NCBI GenBank assembly: GCA_019637265.1
Contig: JAHBVY010000012.1
Location: 1 to 64,000 of the forward strand
Source of the DNA: Polyangiaceae bacterium
Lineage (GTDB): Bacteria > Myxococcota_A > Polyangia > Polyangiales > Polyangiaceae
Direction: 5' to 3'
DNA length: 64,000 nucleotides
The notes below the pieces were generated by a model. The model was not told the origin of the DNA, did no database searches, and was given only the letters and a program-made list of their open reading frames with translations. Within the stretch, counting starts at the first letter, position 1, and each line of letters opens with the position of its first letter. The translations under genes and the position numbers were made by a program. Positions 24,829 through 33,676 of the stretch are shown here, piece after piece.

Positions 24829-25874
24829 CGCTCGACCCCGTCGCGCGATGGCGTGCTGCCATCGGGAGCCGCCCTGCGATCGGGCGCCGCCCGGCGATCG
24901 ACAGCACCCCGATCCATCACGCCCTGCGCGGCGATCTCTCCGAGGCGCTCGAGCTCCTCCAGCGTGACCTCGCCGGTCGCGAGCCGCGGCAGCCGCACCA
25001 CCGGGATCCGCACCTCGGCGGCCAAGCGACTCAGCTGGTCCGTGACCTGGGCGTAGCGACGGAGCGCTACCCGCGCGAGCGCGAGGTCGTTCATGAGCTC
25101 GCGCTCGTCCTGCACGATGGCGGCGCGGGACAGCTCATCCATCGCGCTCACCGCGCGGTAGCTGAGCGGCTCGTCAGGGACCTGGTTCACGTACAGGCGC
25201 CCGAGCTGCACCTTGTGACCCCGATCGAGCTGACGGTAGAGCTCCAGCGTCTCTTGGATGGGCAGCTCGGTTGGCAGCGTCACCAAGTGGAGCAGCGTCT
25301 GATCCGGATCGGCGATCAGCGCGCTCACGCTCGCGAGCAAGCGCCGGAGCGGCCCCGCACCGATCAGGCCGTCGAGCACGCGCGGCAGCTCGAGCAGCAT
25401 CAGCGCGTGCCCCGTGGCGTCCAAATCCACGTAGATGGGGTGCCAGCGCGCGTCCCCTTCCGGGCGCCGCTCGAGGGCCAGCTGCCGCAGCTTGCTCAGG
25501 GTGACCACCTCCGTCACCCCTGGCGCCGCGTAGAGGAAGCGCGACAGCGCGCCGTTGTCCAGCACCAGCTTCGCCAGCCCGCCGAGGCGCAGGTTGTCCG
25601 CCACGTAGTCGACCAGCGCGCCCTCCACGCCGAGGTTCATCGCGGCCACGCCGCGCCCCACGTCATGCGGCGTGTAGCCAATGGGCCCCTGACCAAACAC
25701 CGCCTCCATGCTCGCGCGGTGCCCCAGCTCCACGATCAGCGGCCGGTGCCCCCGCCGCGCCGCGGTGAGCGCCAGCGCCGCGACCAGGCTCGATTTGCCC
25801 ACGCCACCTTTGCCCGTGAAGAGCTGGAGGCGATGTGCGAAAGGATCGCTCGTGGGCGAGAGCGGGGTCAGCAC
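24825..25874 (-). CDS. ArsA/Get3-family ATPase, subunit 2
   Basis: About 349 residues. The P-loop is FTGKGGVGKSS, so the signature lysine is kept, unlike in the partner gene. Switch II reads YVDLDATGHALMLLELP. I choose the GTG at 25874 (GGAG four bases upstream) because a longer start at 25961 would run 36 bases into the divergent UbiA-type gene. It is followed by subunit 1 with a four-base overlap, giving fixed co-translation. Together they probably form a soluble ATPase that handles membrane proteins or lipids, as inferred for Get3-like pairs; the client is unknown. Confidence 0.86.
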   Translation of the reverse strand: MLTPLSPTSDPFAHRLQLFTGKGGVGKSSLVAALALTAARRGHRPLIVELGHRASMEAVFGQGPIGYTPHDVGRGVAAMNLGVEGALVDYVADNLRLGGLAKLVLDNGALSRFLYAAPGVTEVVTLSKLRQLALERRPEGDARWHPIYVDLDATGHALMLLELPRVLDGLIGAGPLRRLLASVSALIADPDQTLLHLVTLPTELPIQETLELYRQLDRGHKVQLGRLYVNQVPDEPLSYRAVSAMDELSRAAIVQDERELMNDLALARVALRRYAQVTDQLSRLAAEVRIPVVRLPRLATGEVTLEELERLGEIAAQGVMDRGAVDRRAAPDRRAAPDGSTPSRDGVER

Positions 25875-25928
25875 GGTGCTCCGGGGTAGTGCACTCTGCG
25901 GCGCGCGCCAAGGGGGCAGGAGGACGTG

Positions 25929-26846
25929 GTGAGCCTGGCGAGCGCGCGGAGTTGGCTCCAAGCGGCGCGGCCGCTCGCCGCAGGGAACCTGGTGCCGCCG
26001 CTCGTGTTCGGGGCGAGCTTGGCAGCCGGGGGCGGCGATGAAGGGAGCAGCTGGGGCGTGCCGTTCAGCTGGGGTGGGCTAGCGCTGGCGCTCGGCTTTG
26101 GGCTGCTCGATCAGCTCTTCATCGTGTTCACCAACGACACCGCCGACGCCGAGGCCGACGCGCAGAACCAGCACCCCACCTGGGCCTCGGGGGGCTCGCG
26201 GGTGATCCCGGAGGGGCGCCTGTCGCGGGCAGCGGTGGGCTTCGCGGCGGGCCTCTCGGCGCTCCTGCTCATGGGGTATGGGCTCGCGGCGGCGCGCGCC
26301 ACCGGGCGGCTCGCCTGGCTGGGGCTCACCGCGGCGGCGATCGGTCTCCTGGTGGCCTACAGCCTGCCGCCACTTCGACTCTCCTATCGCGGCCATGGAG
26401 AGTGGCTTCAGGGTTTGGGGGTTGGGGGGGTGCTGCCGCTCGTCGGCTTCACGGCGCAGGGGGCGCCCTGGACGGCGCTCTCACCGCTCAGCCTCCTCGG
26501 CGCGGTCTTGCTTGGTTATGCAGGTAACCTAACGACTTCCATCCCCGATCACGCGGCGGACGTCGCGGCGAACAAACGGAGCTACGCCGCGCGGCGCGGC
26601 CCCCTCCGCGCTACGCGAGACAGCGCGCTCTGCATCACGCTCGCGGCGCTCACCACACCGCTAGTCGTCCCGGACGCCTCCATCGCTCACGCCGCGGCGG
26701 TGGCGTTCATCGCTTGCGCCCTGGTGCTGCCCAGCGTGCTCGGCGCGCTGCGAGGGAAGCCAGTGGGGCGCCACGTGGTGCTCCGCCACGGCGCCGCCAT
26801 CAGCGCCCTGTTCCTGGGTTGGGCGGCGCTCGGCTGGTTGTCTTGA
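25929..26846 (+). CDS. UbiA-family prenyltransferase 1
   Basis: About 305 residues, strongly hydrophobic with eight or so membrane segments. The first Asp-rich motif is FTNDTADAEAD (NDxxDxxxD) and the second SIPDHAADVAANK; YSLPPLRLSYRGHGEW is typical of the MenA/bacteriochlorophyll-synthase branch. It should transfer an isoprenoid chain from a diphosphate to an acceptor at the cytoplasmic membrane. I place the start at GTG 25929 (GGAGG five bases upstream); GTG 25926 is equally close. It is divergent from the ArsA pair, and a paralogue lies at 29173. Acceptor not predictable. Confidence 0.85.
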   Translation: MSLASARSWLQAARPLAAGNLVPPLVFGASLAAGGGDEGSSWGVPFSWGGLALALGFGLLDQLFIVFTNDTADAEADAQNQHPTWASGGSRVIPEGRLSRAAVGFAAGLSALLLMGYGLAAARATGRLAWLGLTAAAIGLLVAYSLPPLRLSYRGHGEWLQGLGVGGVLPLVGFTAQGAPWTALSPLSLLGAVLLGYAGNLTTSIPDHAADVAANKRSYAARRGPLRATRDSALCITLAALTTPLVVPDASIAHAAAVAFIACALVLPSVLGALRGKPVGRHVVLRHGAAISALFLGWAALGWLS

Positions 26847-26860
26847 TTGATTAGGGTAGC

Positions 26861-27622
26861 TTACTTACGCGCCAGGCCGAGCGACAGGGCCCGCTCCACG
26901 CGGAGCTCCTGGTAGGGGCGGTCCCACACGGGGCGCGCGTCGAGGCGCCAGCTCTCGACGGGGATGGCGCCCTCCGCCGCCAACAGGCGGTGCAGCTGCT
27001 CTTCGGCCCAAGGCTCCCGCGCGAAGCCGAAGGGATTGCGCGGCTCGAGCGCGCCGTCAGGATCGCGCTCGGTGAGCTTCGGGTACTCCGCGTCGTTCAC
27101 ACAGATCAGGTGCAAGAGCTCGTCGCCGCGGCGGCGCAGGGCGCGGAGGAACGGCAGCTCGAACGGCCCCACGTGGGCGCGCTCCGCTGGCGCCTTCTTC
27201 ACCCACTTGGCCCAATCATATCCATAGATGAAATCGTGCGCGTAGCGAAAGTGGATCTCCTCACCCCCGAACACCCGCTGCAGCGCCACTACCTCCTCCG
27301 CCACCCGCTGTAAGTGACGGGTGGGCTCCGCCGCGACCGCCGCCTGGCGCGCCAGGCTCGCGGCGAGGAAGTCCAAATCCCAGAACAGATTACCAGGGAA
27401 GCTGCCCAACTCCGCCAGGGCGATCGCCGAGAGCGCCTCCGCGAAGGCGAGCTCCGCGCCTATCGGCAGCTCCGCTGACAAACGCACGCCGAGCGCCGCG
27501 AGCGGCGTCGCCAGGCGCTCTTCGGGGCACAGCGAGCGCCTCGGCGCGCCGCGGCGCTCGAGCTCCGCGTCCGCTGCTCGCAGCAGCTCACGCGCCTGCT
27601 GGGGCTCAGGCTCGCGCGGCAC
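26861..27622 (-). CDS. Conserved-looking protein of unknown function
   Basis: 253 residues, soluble, rich in Arg, Ala and Leu. A central aromatic segment (EEIHFRYAHDFIYGYDWAKWV) and several Trp residues stand out; I recognise no motif. Its GTG start overlaps the TAG stop of the fructosamine-kinase-like gene, so it is translated with it. It converges on the UbiA-type gene 14 bases away. Function unknown. Confidence 0.7.
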   Translation of the reverse strand: MPREPEPQQARELLRAADAELERRGAPRRSLCPEERLATPLAALGVRLSAELPIGAELAFAEALSAIALAELGSFPGNLFWDLDFLAASLARQAAVAAEPTRHLQRVAEEVVALQRVFGGEEIHFRYAHDFIYGYDWAKWVKKAPAERAHVGPFELPFLRALRRRGDELLHLICVNDAEYPKLTERDPDGALEPRNPFGFAREPWAEEQLHRLLAAEGAIPVESWRLDARPVWDRPYQELRVERALSLGLARK

Positions 27623-28518
27623 TAGGCCTCCAAGGCGGCGCGCAGGGTGCGCTCGAGCGACGCCACGTAGCTGCCGCCAAACAGGTTCACGTGCACTAGG
27701 AGCGGGTAGAGCTGATAGAGCGGCACGCGCGCCTCATACCCCGGGCTGAGCGGGTACGCTGCCTGGTAGCTCTCGAGCACGCGGGGTGAGAAGCCACCGA
27801 ACAGCGCCATCATCGCCAGGTCCACCTCACGATGACCCACGTAAGCCGCGGGGTCGATCAGCGCCGGCGCGCCCTCCGAGGTGACGTGCAGGTTGCCGCT
27901 CCAGAGGTCGCCGTGGAGGCGCGCCATCGGCTCCACCTCCCCCACGCGTGAAGGCAGCTCCCCGATGAGGCGCTCGAACGCCGCGCGCGTCGCACGGCTC
28001 AGGTGACGCGCGGCGCGCTCGAGCTGAGGCAAGAGCCGCCGCTCCGCGTAGAACGCCGCCCAGCCCCCCGGCACGCTAGCATTTCCCTGCGGCAATGAAC
28101 CGATGTGGTTGTCGTGATCGAGGCCGGGGCGCGCGTCCGCCGGCAGGCTCCGATGCAGCGCGGCGAGCCCCTCCCCCAGCCTCACGTCGAAGTCCGGCGC
28201 GGGGCGCCCGGGCGCCAGGTAGCTGAGCGCGATGAGCTGCACCTCGGCCTCGGGCGCCGAGACCGCGAGCACCTCCGGCAGCGGCAGCGCGCCCGCCTCG
28301 GCGAGCCACGCGAGGCCGCGCGCCTCCGCCTGATACATGCCCCGAGGCGGCTTCGGGTGCGTCTTCACGAAGGCCTCTCCGCCGCCGCGCAACGACACGT
28401 GGAACGCGCGGCTGATGTCACCGCCCGACAGCGGCCGCGCGGCGACGGGCTCGGCGCCGAGCGCCGCCTCGAGGGCGCTCCTGAGCGGCTCCGGGAGCAC
28501 CTGACGCGCCGAGGACAC
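27622..28518 (-). CDS. Fructosamine kinase family protein
   Basis: About 298 residues of the fructosamine/ketosamine-3-kinase family. The fold is aminoglycoside-phosphotransferase-like: RPLSGGDISRAFHV, FVKTHPKPPRGMYQAEARGL, then the catalytic loop LHGDLWSGNLH and the metal-binding IDPAAYVGHREVDLAMM. Members phosphorylate sugars bound to protein amines, leading to deglycation. I use GTG 28518 (GGGAG six bases upstream), which gives the family length and avoids overlap with the phosphatase gene. A low-molecular-weight phosphatase gene next to it is a common pairing in bacteria, suggesting joint repair or regulation. Confidence 0.9.
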   Translation of the reverse strand: MSSARQVLPEPLRSALEAALGAEPVAARPLSGGDISRAFHVSLRGGGEAFVKTHPKPPRGMYQAEARGLAWLAEAGALPLPEVLAVSAPEAEVQLIALSYLAPGRPAPDFDVRLGEGLAALHRSLPADARPGLDHDNHIGSLPQGNASVPGGWAAFYAERRLLPQLERAARHLSRATRAAFERLIGELPSRVGEVEPMARLHGDLWSGNLHVTSEGAPALIDPAAYVGHREVDLAMMALFGGFSPRVLESYQAAYPLSPGYEARVPLYQLYPLLVHVNLFGGSYVASLERTLRAALEA

Positions 28519-28529
28519 CCGCTGCTCCC

Positions 28530-29027
28530 TCAAAGTCCGTGAGACTGACGGATATGCGCCAAGAGGCCCTCGCACGCCGCCTGACACTGATCGAGCACCT
28601 CTTCGAAGCCAGCGTCCCCGCCGTAGTACGGATCGGGGACGCTCGCGCCGCGCGGCGCCTGGGGATCGAAGTCACGGCACAGGTGGAGGCGGCTCGGTGC
28701 GTCGTCCACCGCCTTGGGGCTCCGCGCCAAGCGCGAGAGCGCGGCGTGGTTGTCGGTGTCCATCGCCAGCACGTAGTCGAAGCGCGCGAAGTCCTCCGTC
28801 ACGAACTGTCGCCCCGCGCCCGTGAGCGCGATGCCGCGGCGCCTCGCGTGCGCCGTGGAGCGCGCATCCGGAGGATCTCCCACGTGATAAGCCGCGGTCC
28901 CGGCGCTCTCCACCTCGATCCGAGAGGCGAGCCCCTCCCGCGCCACCAAGCTCCGCATCACCCCCTCCGCCGTGGGCGAGCGGCAGATGTTGCCGAGGCA
29001 CACGAAGCACACCCGAACTGGCTCCAT
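28530..29027 (-). CDS. Low-molecular-weight protein tyrosine phosphatase
   Basis: 165 residues. The active-site loop CLGNICRS (Cys 10, Arg 16) and the general-acid DPYYGG segment are complete, so it should be active. Start ATG 29027; six or so bases upstream is a TTATGC-like -10, so the message may be leaderless. It precedes the fructosamine-kinase-like gene by 11 bases. Substrates could be phosphotyrosine proteins or a sugar phosphate in the deglycation setting. Confidence 0.92.
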   Translation of the reverse strand: MEPVRVCFVCLGNICRSPTAEGVMRSLVAREGLASRIEVESAGTAAYHVGDPPDARSTAHARRRGIALTGAGRQFVTEDFARFDYVLAMDTDNHAALSRLARSPKAVDDAPSRLHLCRDFDPQAPRGASVPDPYYGGDAGFEEVLDQCQAACEGLLAHIRQSHGL

Positions 29028-29083
29028 CCGCGTCGCATAACGCACGCCTGACCATGGCGCAATCGACCGCGCAGCGTGAGACA

Positions 29084-29118
29084 CCGCGGTGCCGTCCAGC
29101 CCCCAACCCCCCCACCCT
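29084..29118 (-). repeat. Dispersed G/T element, copy 4
   Basis: A G-rich version (GGGTGGGGGGGTTGGGGG on the minus strand) joined to the GGACGGCACC block that also accompanies the copies at 38271 and 57095. It lies downstream of the second UbiA-type gene. Confidence 0.5.
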
Positions 29119-29172
29119 AGACAGGCCGCATCACGAGCTCATGGGCGGCCGCAGCTCACCCCGACTGCGCCC

Positions 29173-30207
29173 CTACGTCAGACGCGCCGCGACGAGCGCG
29201 CTCACCGCGAGCAGCGCCGTCGACAGCCAAATGGCGCGGTGCAGCGCCGCTTTGTAGCGCGCCTGCGCCGCGAAGGCGTTCGTCTTCGCGGACTTGCTCA
29301 GGCGCCGCACGGGCACGAACAGCAGGGCGCAGACGACCCCCGCCAGGACCCAAGGCACCCCGGTGAACTTATTTCCATACAGCAATGCAGCGCCCAGGAA
29401 GATCCACACGAAGGCCCCGCCGAGCAGCATCTCCTCCGTGAGCTCGCGCGCGTCCGCGTTGCCCTGCACGCTCGCGACGGTGCGCTTACCACCCAGACGA
29501 TCGCTCTCCTCGTCCGAGAGGCCGCTCGCCACCGCGCTCGCCCTCGAGAGCAAGACGAAGCCTGCCAGCGAGCCCCAGATGGGCCCGGCGGAGAGGGCCG
29601 CCTCGAACGGGGGCGCGCCGAAGGAGGGCTCGCCGTAGAGCGGCTCGAGCCGCCCCGCTTGGAGGTAGAAGTTGAAGGCGGGGAGTAGAAGCCCTACCCC
29701 CAGCGCCTCGAGCCACTCGCCGCCGCCGTGGTAGTTCACGCGGAGCGGCGGCAGGCTGTAGGCGATGAACAGGCCCAAGCACAGGGTGGCGAACGGCGCC
29801 ACGATCGAGTCCTCACCCATGGGCGGGCCCGCCACCCGCGTGAGCTGCGCGACCAGCGCCAAGGCCAGCGCGAGCATCCCCGCGCCGAGCCCCAGCCGGA
29901 GCACCACGCGAGCGCTGAGCACGCCATCAGGGATCGTCTTGGGGCTGCATCCGTCGGGAAACATCTGGCGCTTCAGCGCGTCCACCTCGGCGTCGGCGTA
30001 GTCGTTCAGGAGCACGATGAACATAAGCAAGAACACCGTGAAGCCGAGCCCAATGACGAGCGCCCAGGCGTTCAGCCGCTCCGCGGCGGCGATGCCCAGC
30101 GCCTGCCCCAGGAGCCAGGGCACGAGCAGCTTGGGCCAGCTGGCGAGCTTCAGCGCGTACGCCAGGCGCGCTGTCAGGGAGCCAGTAGGGGATGGGCCAA
30201 TCGCCAT
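29173..30207 (-). CDS. UbiA-family prenyltransferase 2
   Basis: 344 residues with multiple membrane helices. Asp motifs are LNDYADAEVDALKRQ and SGLSDEESDRLGGKRT; AYSLPPLRVNYHGGGEWLEALGVG matches UbiA-type 1 closely, so the two are paralogues. Expected to prenylate a quinone or lipid precursor in the cytoplasmic membrane. It lies between a hydrolase gene and the phosphatase/kinase pair on the same strand with moderate gaps. Acceptor unknown. Confidence 0.87.
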   Translation of the reverse strand: MAIGPSPTGSLTARLAYALKLASWPKLLVPWLLGQALGIAAAERLNAWALVIGLGFTVFLLMFIVLLNDYADAEVDALKRQMFPDGCSPKTIPDGVLSARVVLRLGLGAGMLALALALVAQLTRVAGPPMGEDSIVAPFATLCLGLFIAYSLPPLRVNYHGGGEWLEALGVGLLLPAFNFYLQAGRLEPLYGEPSFGAPPFEAALSAGPIWGSLAGFVLLSRASAVASGLSDEESDRLGGKRTVASVQGNADARELTEEMLLGGAFVWIFLGAALLYGNKFTGVPWVLAGVVCALLFVPVRRLSKSAKTNAFAAQARYKAALHRAIWLSTALLAVSALVAARLT

Positions 30208-30255
30208 GGCAACTGATGAGGTGTCCTGACGAGCTGCGAGGGCCGGCCAAGGCCG

Positions 30256-31680
30256 CTACGGCGCAGGCGCATCGGGCGCAGGGGCAGGCGCATCAGGCGC
30301 GGACGCGGCCGGAGCGGACACAGCTGGTGCAGGCTCAGCCGGAGCGGGCTCATGCGGTGACTGAAGCAGGCCGAGCGGCGCGGGGGGCGTGGGCACCCGC
30401 GCGAAGAAGGCCGCGAGCCGAGTGAGCAGCTCCGGGTGCAGCTGGTTCTGCGCGGCGAAGGCGTCCGTCTGGGAGTGATCCATCCCGCGGATGAAATGCA
30501 GCTCCACGTCGCGCCCCGCCGCGCGCTCCCGGAGCCCCATGAAGAGCTCCGGGCTCACGTTGCGATCGAGCGTGCCCTGCGAGAGGAAGGCGGGCACCGG
30601 GAGCGCCAAGAGCGCGTCCACCGTGCGCTGGCTCTTGGCGTCGAACTCCTTGAGCGCGCGCTGGGTCACGCCGCCGCCCAGGCACTGCGCGTCCGGCTGA
30701 TACGCGTCACCCTCCAGCTGGGCCAGGCATTTTCCGTACTGCTTTTGCTGTACGTACACGTTCATCGAGGCGAAGTAGTCGAGCTGGCCCTTCCGCACCT
30801 CGGCGATGCGCGTCAGCTGCTCGGTGAGCGCCTTGCCAAACCCCTCGAGCAAGCCGGAGAGGCTCACCGCGGCAACGACCCCCGGCTCGTCCTTGGCGAC
30901 GAAGACCGCCGTGCCGCCCCCCTTGCTCACGCCGAGCACCACCAGCGCGCGCCGGTTCACCTCGGGGCGCTTCGCGAGGTAGCGCAGCGCGTCCCGCGCG
31001 TCCGTCTCGAAGTCGTCGAAGCTGAAGCGCTGCGGGTCGAAGCTGCTCGAACCATAGCAGCGGATGCAGCTCCGCTTGTCGTAGGCCAGCACCACGAAGC
31101 CCTGGTCAGAAAGCCAGCTCGTCAGCTCATCGAACAAGGCGAAGGGCTGCGGCAGCTTGCGCACCAGGTCGCCGCCGATCTCCAGCTGGCGCGTGAACGG
31201 CCCGCTGCCGTGGATCAACACCACCGCCGGGCGCAGCCCCTCCACGCCCTGCGGTAGTGTCAGCGTACCTGATAATTCGGCGAGGCCCTTGTCGGCGATC
31301 GACGACGGGAACCGCACCTCCTGCGTCACGCGCGAGGTGGCGCGCGCCGCTTCACAAGCCGTCACCTTCACCTGGTTCAAGCCGCAGGCCTCGCGCGGCG
31401 CCTTCGCGACCTCAGGCACCTGGTGAAACGGCGCGTACTCGGCGTTCAAGCGCTCGAGATCCGTCGCGCGGAAGCTCGCCGCCGTGAGCACCAAGCCCGG
31501 CAGGCCCACCAAGACCACGAGCAGCACGAGCAGCACCACCGGCCAGCGTGAGCTGCGCGGCGGCGGGCCGCCCTTCACGCCGCCCACCGGCGCGGCGCCC
31601 ACCCCAGCGCCCAGCGAGGCGCCAGGCAGCGTGGGCTCAGCGGTCCTCTCGCTGGGCGACGGCGCGTCGTCGGCGCTCAT
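30256..31680 (-). CDS. Membrane-anchored alpha/beta hydrolase
   Basis: 474 residues. A Pro/Gly-rich N-terminus is followed by one membrane segment (WPVVLLVLLVVLVGLPGLVL, about 46-65), so the enzyme domain should face the periplasm. Motifs: VLIHGSGPFTRQ (oxyanion region), GVSKGGG (nucleophile Ser in GxSxG), GTLDRNV (Asp) and GMDHSQ (His). The C-terminal 45 residues are Ala/Pro/Asp repeats (PAPAE, PDAPAP) suited to spanning the wall. It sits four bases after an SDR gene and may be co-transcribed with it. Confidence 0.83.
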   Translation of the reverse strand: MSADDAPSPSERTAEPTLPGASLGAGVGAAPVGGVKGGPPPRSSRWPVVLLVLLVVLVGLPGLVLTAASFRATDLERLNAEYAPFHQVPEVAKAPREACGLNQVKVTACEAARATSRVTQEVRFPSSIADKGLAELSGTLTLPQGVEGLRPAVVLIHGSGPFTRQLEIGGDLVRKLPQPFALFDELTSWLSDQGFVVLAYDKRSCIRCYGSSSFDPQRFSFDDFETDARDALRYLAKRPEVNRRALVVLGVSKGGGTAVFVAKDEPGVVAAVSLSGLLEGFGKALTEQLTRIAEVRKGQLDYFASMNVYVQQKQYGKCLAQLEGDAYQPDAQCLGGGVTQRALKEFDAKSQRTVDALLALPVPAFLSQGTLDRNVSPELFMGLRERAAGRDVELHFIRGMDHSQTDAFAAQNQLHPELLTRLAAFFARVPTPPAPLGLLQSPHEPAPAEPAPAVSAPAASAPDAPAPAPDAPAP

Positions 31681-31684
31681 GATC

Positions 31685-32584
31685 TCAGCCGAGCACGTGC
31701 TGCATCGCCTGACCCGCGGCGGTCATCGCGTTCTCGAACGGGCGCGCCTTCGAGAGGTCGCTGATCTGCTCCCAGGCGCTCGCGACGTCCTCCGGCGAGT
31801 GCTGCTTCAGGCCCACACCGGCGCCCTCCACGATCGCCACGCGGCTGATGTAGCCGCCGCCCACCGCGTACACCTCACCGCTCGAGGCGCAGCCCTCCGA
31901 CGCCAAGTAAGCGACCAGCGGCGACACGTACTCCGGCAGCAGCTTCTCCAGCACCTCGGGCGGCATCACCGTCTCGGTCATGCGGCTCTTCGCGATGGGG
32001 GCGATGGTGTTCACCTTGATGTCGTACTTCGCGCCCTCGATCGCGAGCGTGTTGCTGAGCCCCACGATGCCGAGCTTGGCCGCGCTGTAGTTCGCCTGAC
32101 CAAAGTTACCGTACAGCCCCGCGGCGCTGGTGGTGTTCACCACGCGGCCGAACTTATTGTCGCGGAGCAGCCCCCAGGCCGCCTTGGAGACGTTCATGGT
32201 GCCCGTCAGGTGCACCTGCAGCACCTTGTCCCAATCCTCGATCGTCATCTTCACGAACGACACATCGCGCAAGATGCCCGCGTTGTTGATCACGATGTCG
32301 AGCTTGCCGAAGGCCTCCTTCGCCTTGGCCACGATCTTCTCGGCGCCCTCCAGGGTGTCCACACCGTCGTAGCTGGCGACCGCCTCGCCGCCCGCCGCGC
32401 GGATCTCCTCGACCACCTTGTCCGCCATGCTTTGGCTCGATCCCTGACCATCGAAGCTGCCGCCCAAATCGTTCACCACCACCTTGGCGCCGCGGCTGGC
32501 GAGCAAGAGCGCGTGGCTCCTGCCGAGGCCACCACCAGCCCCAGTGACGATTGCGACGCGGTTATCGAAACGGATGTCTGCCAT
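31685..32584 (-). CDS. SDR, 3-hydroxyacyl-CoA dehydrogenase type (HSD17B4-like)
   Basis: 299 residues. TGAGGGLGRSHALLLASRGA (NAD-binding), NNAG, and the catalytic Ser/Tyr/Lys in NTTSAAGLYGNFGQANYSAAK. This wording, with VVVNDLGGSFDGQG near the start, matches the (3R)-hydroxyacyl-CoA dehydrogenase part of the multifunctional beta-oxidation enzyme type 2. Length exceeds the minimal SDR by a 40-residue C-terminal tail. AGAGAGGAA lies upstream of the ATG. Role: fatty acyl or sterol side-chain oxidation, inferred. Confidence 0.9.
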   Translation of the reverse strand: MADIRFDNRVAIVTGAGGGLGRSHALLLASRGAKVVVNDLGGSFDGQGSSQSMADKVVEEIRAAGGEAVASYDGVDTLEGAEKIVAKAKEAFGKLDIVINNAGILRDVSFVKMTIEDWDKVLQVHLTGTMNVSKAAWGLLRDNKFGRVVNTTSAAGLYGNFGQANYSAAKLGIVGLSNTLAIEGAKYDIKVNTIAPIAKSRMTETVMPPEVLEKLLPEYVSPLVAYLASEGCASSGEVYAVGGGYISRVAIVEGAGVGLKQHSPEDVASAWEQISDLSKARPFENAMTAAGQAMQHVLG

Positions 32585-32997
32585 GTCAGGGTTCCTCTCT
32601 TGGCGCTCGGTCGGCGCGGGGCTCGGCTCTCAGCGCACGCGGTCTCGGTCTCGGCGCTCGCAGCGCCCGGGTTCTCGTCCGCGGGTGGCCCGCGGCGCAC
32701 GCTGGCCTTACCGCGAACCAGCGGCGGGGCGAAAGCGTATTTGCGGAGGCCCTCCCAACCCCCAAAACCCGGGTCCCCTCACGATCCAAAGCCCACCAGC
32801 CCTGCGCTTTGGCCGTCGCCGGCAGAGCCCCCCTCCCTGCGTCAATCCATCGCAGCGCGCCCACCCGCGCGCCATCACCTTCAAGGCCCTGCTCGCCGCC
32901 GTCTCTCCTCGAGGGCTCGTGGGGGTTGGCTAGCGACGCGCGGCGTTGCCCGGCGATCGCAGCGTGCAGCGCCAGCCACTGTTCGCAGCGCCCCGCA
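32585..32997. other. 413-base intergenic gap with G/T element, copy 5
   Basis: No credible gene on either strand; the open frames here have no family features. A G/T element (copy 5, GGGTTTTGGGGGTTGGG on the minus strand, 32755-32774) lies about 225 bases downstream of greB. The part next to the SDR start carries short CGGTCTCGG-type repeats (about 32600-32690). The SDR promoter should be here. Confidence 0.5.
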
Positions 32998-33459
32998 TCA
33001 GCCGTAACGGATCCCGATCACCTCGAGCTCCAGATCACCCGCGGGCCGCGACACCTGCACCACGTCACCCACCCGGCGCTTCATCAGCGCGCGACCGATC
33101 GGCGACTGAAAGCTGATGCGCCCCGCGCTGGGGCTCGACTCGTCCGGCCCCACGAGCTGATACTCGCGCTCCACGCCGTCTTCGTCAGTTACCGTGACGA
33201 TGGCGCCGAAGCGCACGGTGTCTTGGTCACTGACCTCCACCACCTCGCAGGCGTCGAGCCGCTTCTGGAGGAAGCGCACCCGGCGGTCGATCTCCCGCAG
33301 CCGCTTCTTTCCATAAATGTATTCGGCGTTCTCGGAGCGGTCCCCCTGCGCGGCGGCGTCGGACACCTCTTGCACCACCCGCGGCCGCTCCACCGTGAGC
33401 AGCTCGGACAGCTCCTTCGCCAGCTTCTGCGCGCCCTCGCGCGTGAGGTAGACCGTCAT
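32998..33459 (-). CDS. greB: Transcript cleavage factor GreB
   Basis: 153 residues, the usual length. The N-terminal coiled coil carries the acidic tip GDRSENAEY, and YGKKRLREIDRRVRFLQKRL is diagnostic of GreB rather than GreA. The C-terminal FKBP-like domain ends RRVGDVVQVSRPAGDLELEV. GreB enters the RNA polymerase secondary channel and triggers cleavage of backtracked RNA. A TAGAGT -10 lies nine bases before the ATG with TTGGTT 17 bases further up, so the mRNA appears leaderless. Confidence 0.94.
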   Translation of the reverse strand: MTVYLTREGAQKLAKELSELLTVERPRVVQEVSDAAAQGDRSENAEYIYGKKRLREIDRRVRFLQKRLDACEVVEVSDQDTVRFGAIVTVTDEDGVEREYQLVGPDESSPSAGRISFQSPIGRALMKRRVGDVVQVSRPAGDLELEVIGIRYG

Positions 33460-33468
33460 CGCGCGCGC

Positions 33469-33497
33469 ACTCTAGCCCGCCCTTCGCGGCGAACCAA
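33469..33497 (-). promoter_or_regulatory. greB promoter
   Basis: TAGAGT (33469-33474) and TTGGTT (33492-33497) on the minus strand, 17 bases apart and only nine bases before the greB ATG. Confidence 0.5.
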
Positions 33498-33676
33498 TCG
33501 GTCGCGCCCAACCACACCTCGGGGCTCCTGGTGTGCGCTGGGCCGCCCACGCCGACGCACGACGCCCTGCTGGCAGATGACCAAAGCGCCACGCGCCTGA
33601 CCACCTTCATGATGGCCGGCGCGCGACGCTCGATATCAGCTCCACTGACAGCTTGGGCTGCGGTCTCCCGCTGCGA

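Noticed and set aside
26406..26430. G/T-rich stretch resembling the dispersed element
   Set aside because: It lies inside the UbiA-type gene and encodes a normal glycine-rich loop (GLGVGG), so it is coding sequence.
32551..33600. Plus-strand reading frame of about 350 codons across greB and the gap
   Set aside because: It is antisense to greB, has Arg/Pro-rich composition typical of shadow frames and no ribosome binding site.
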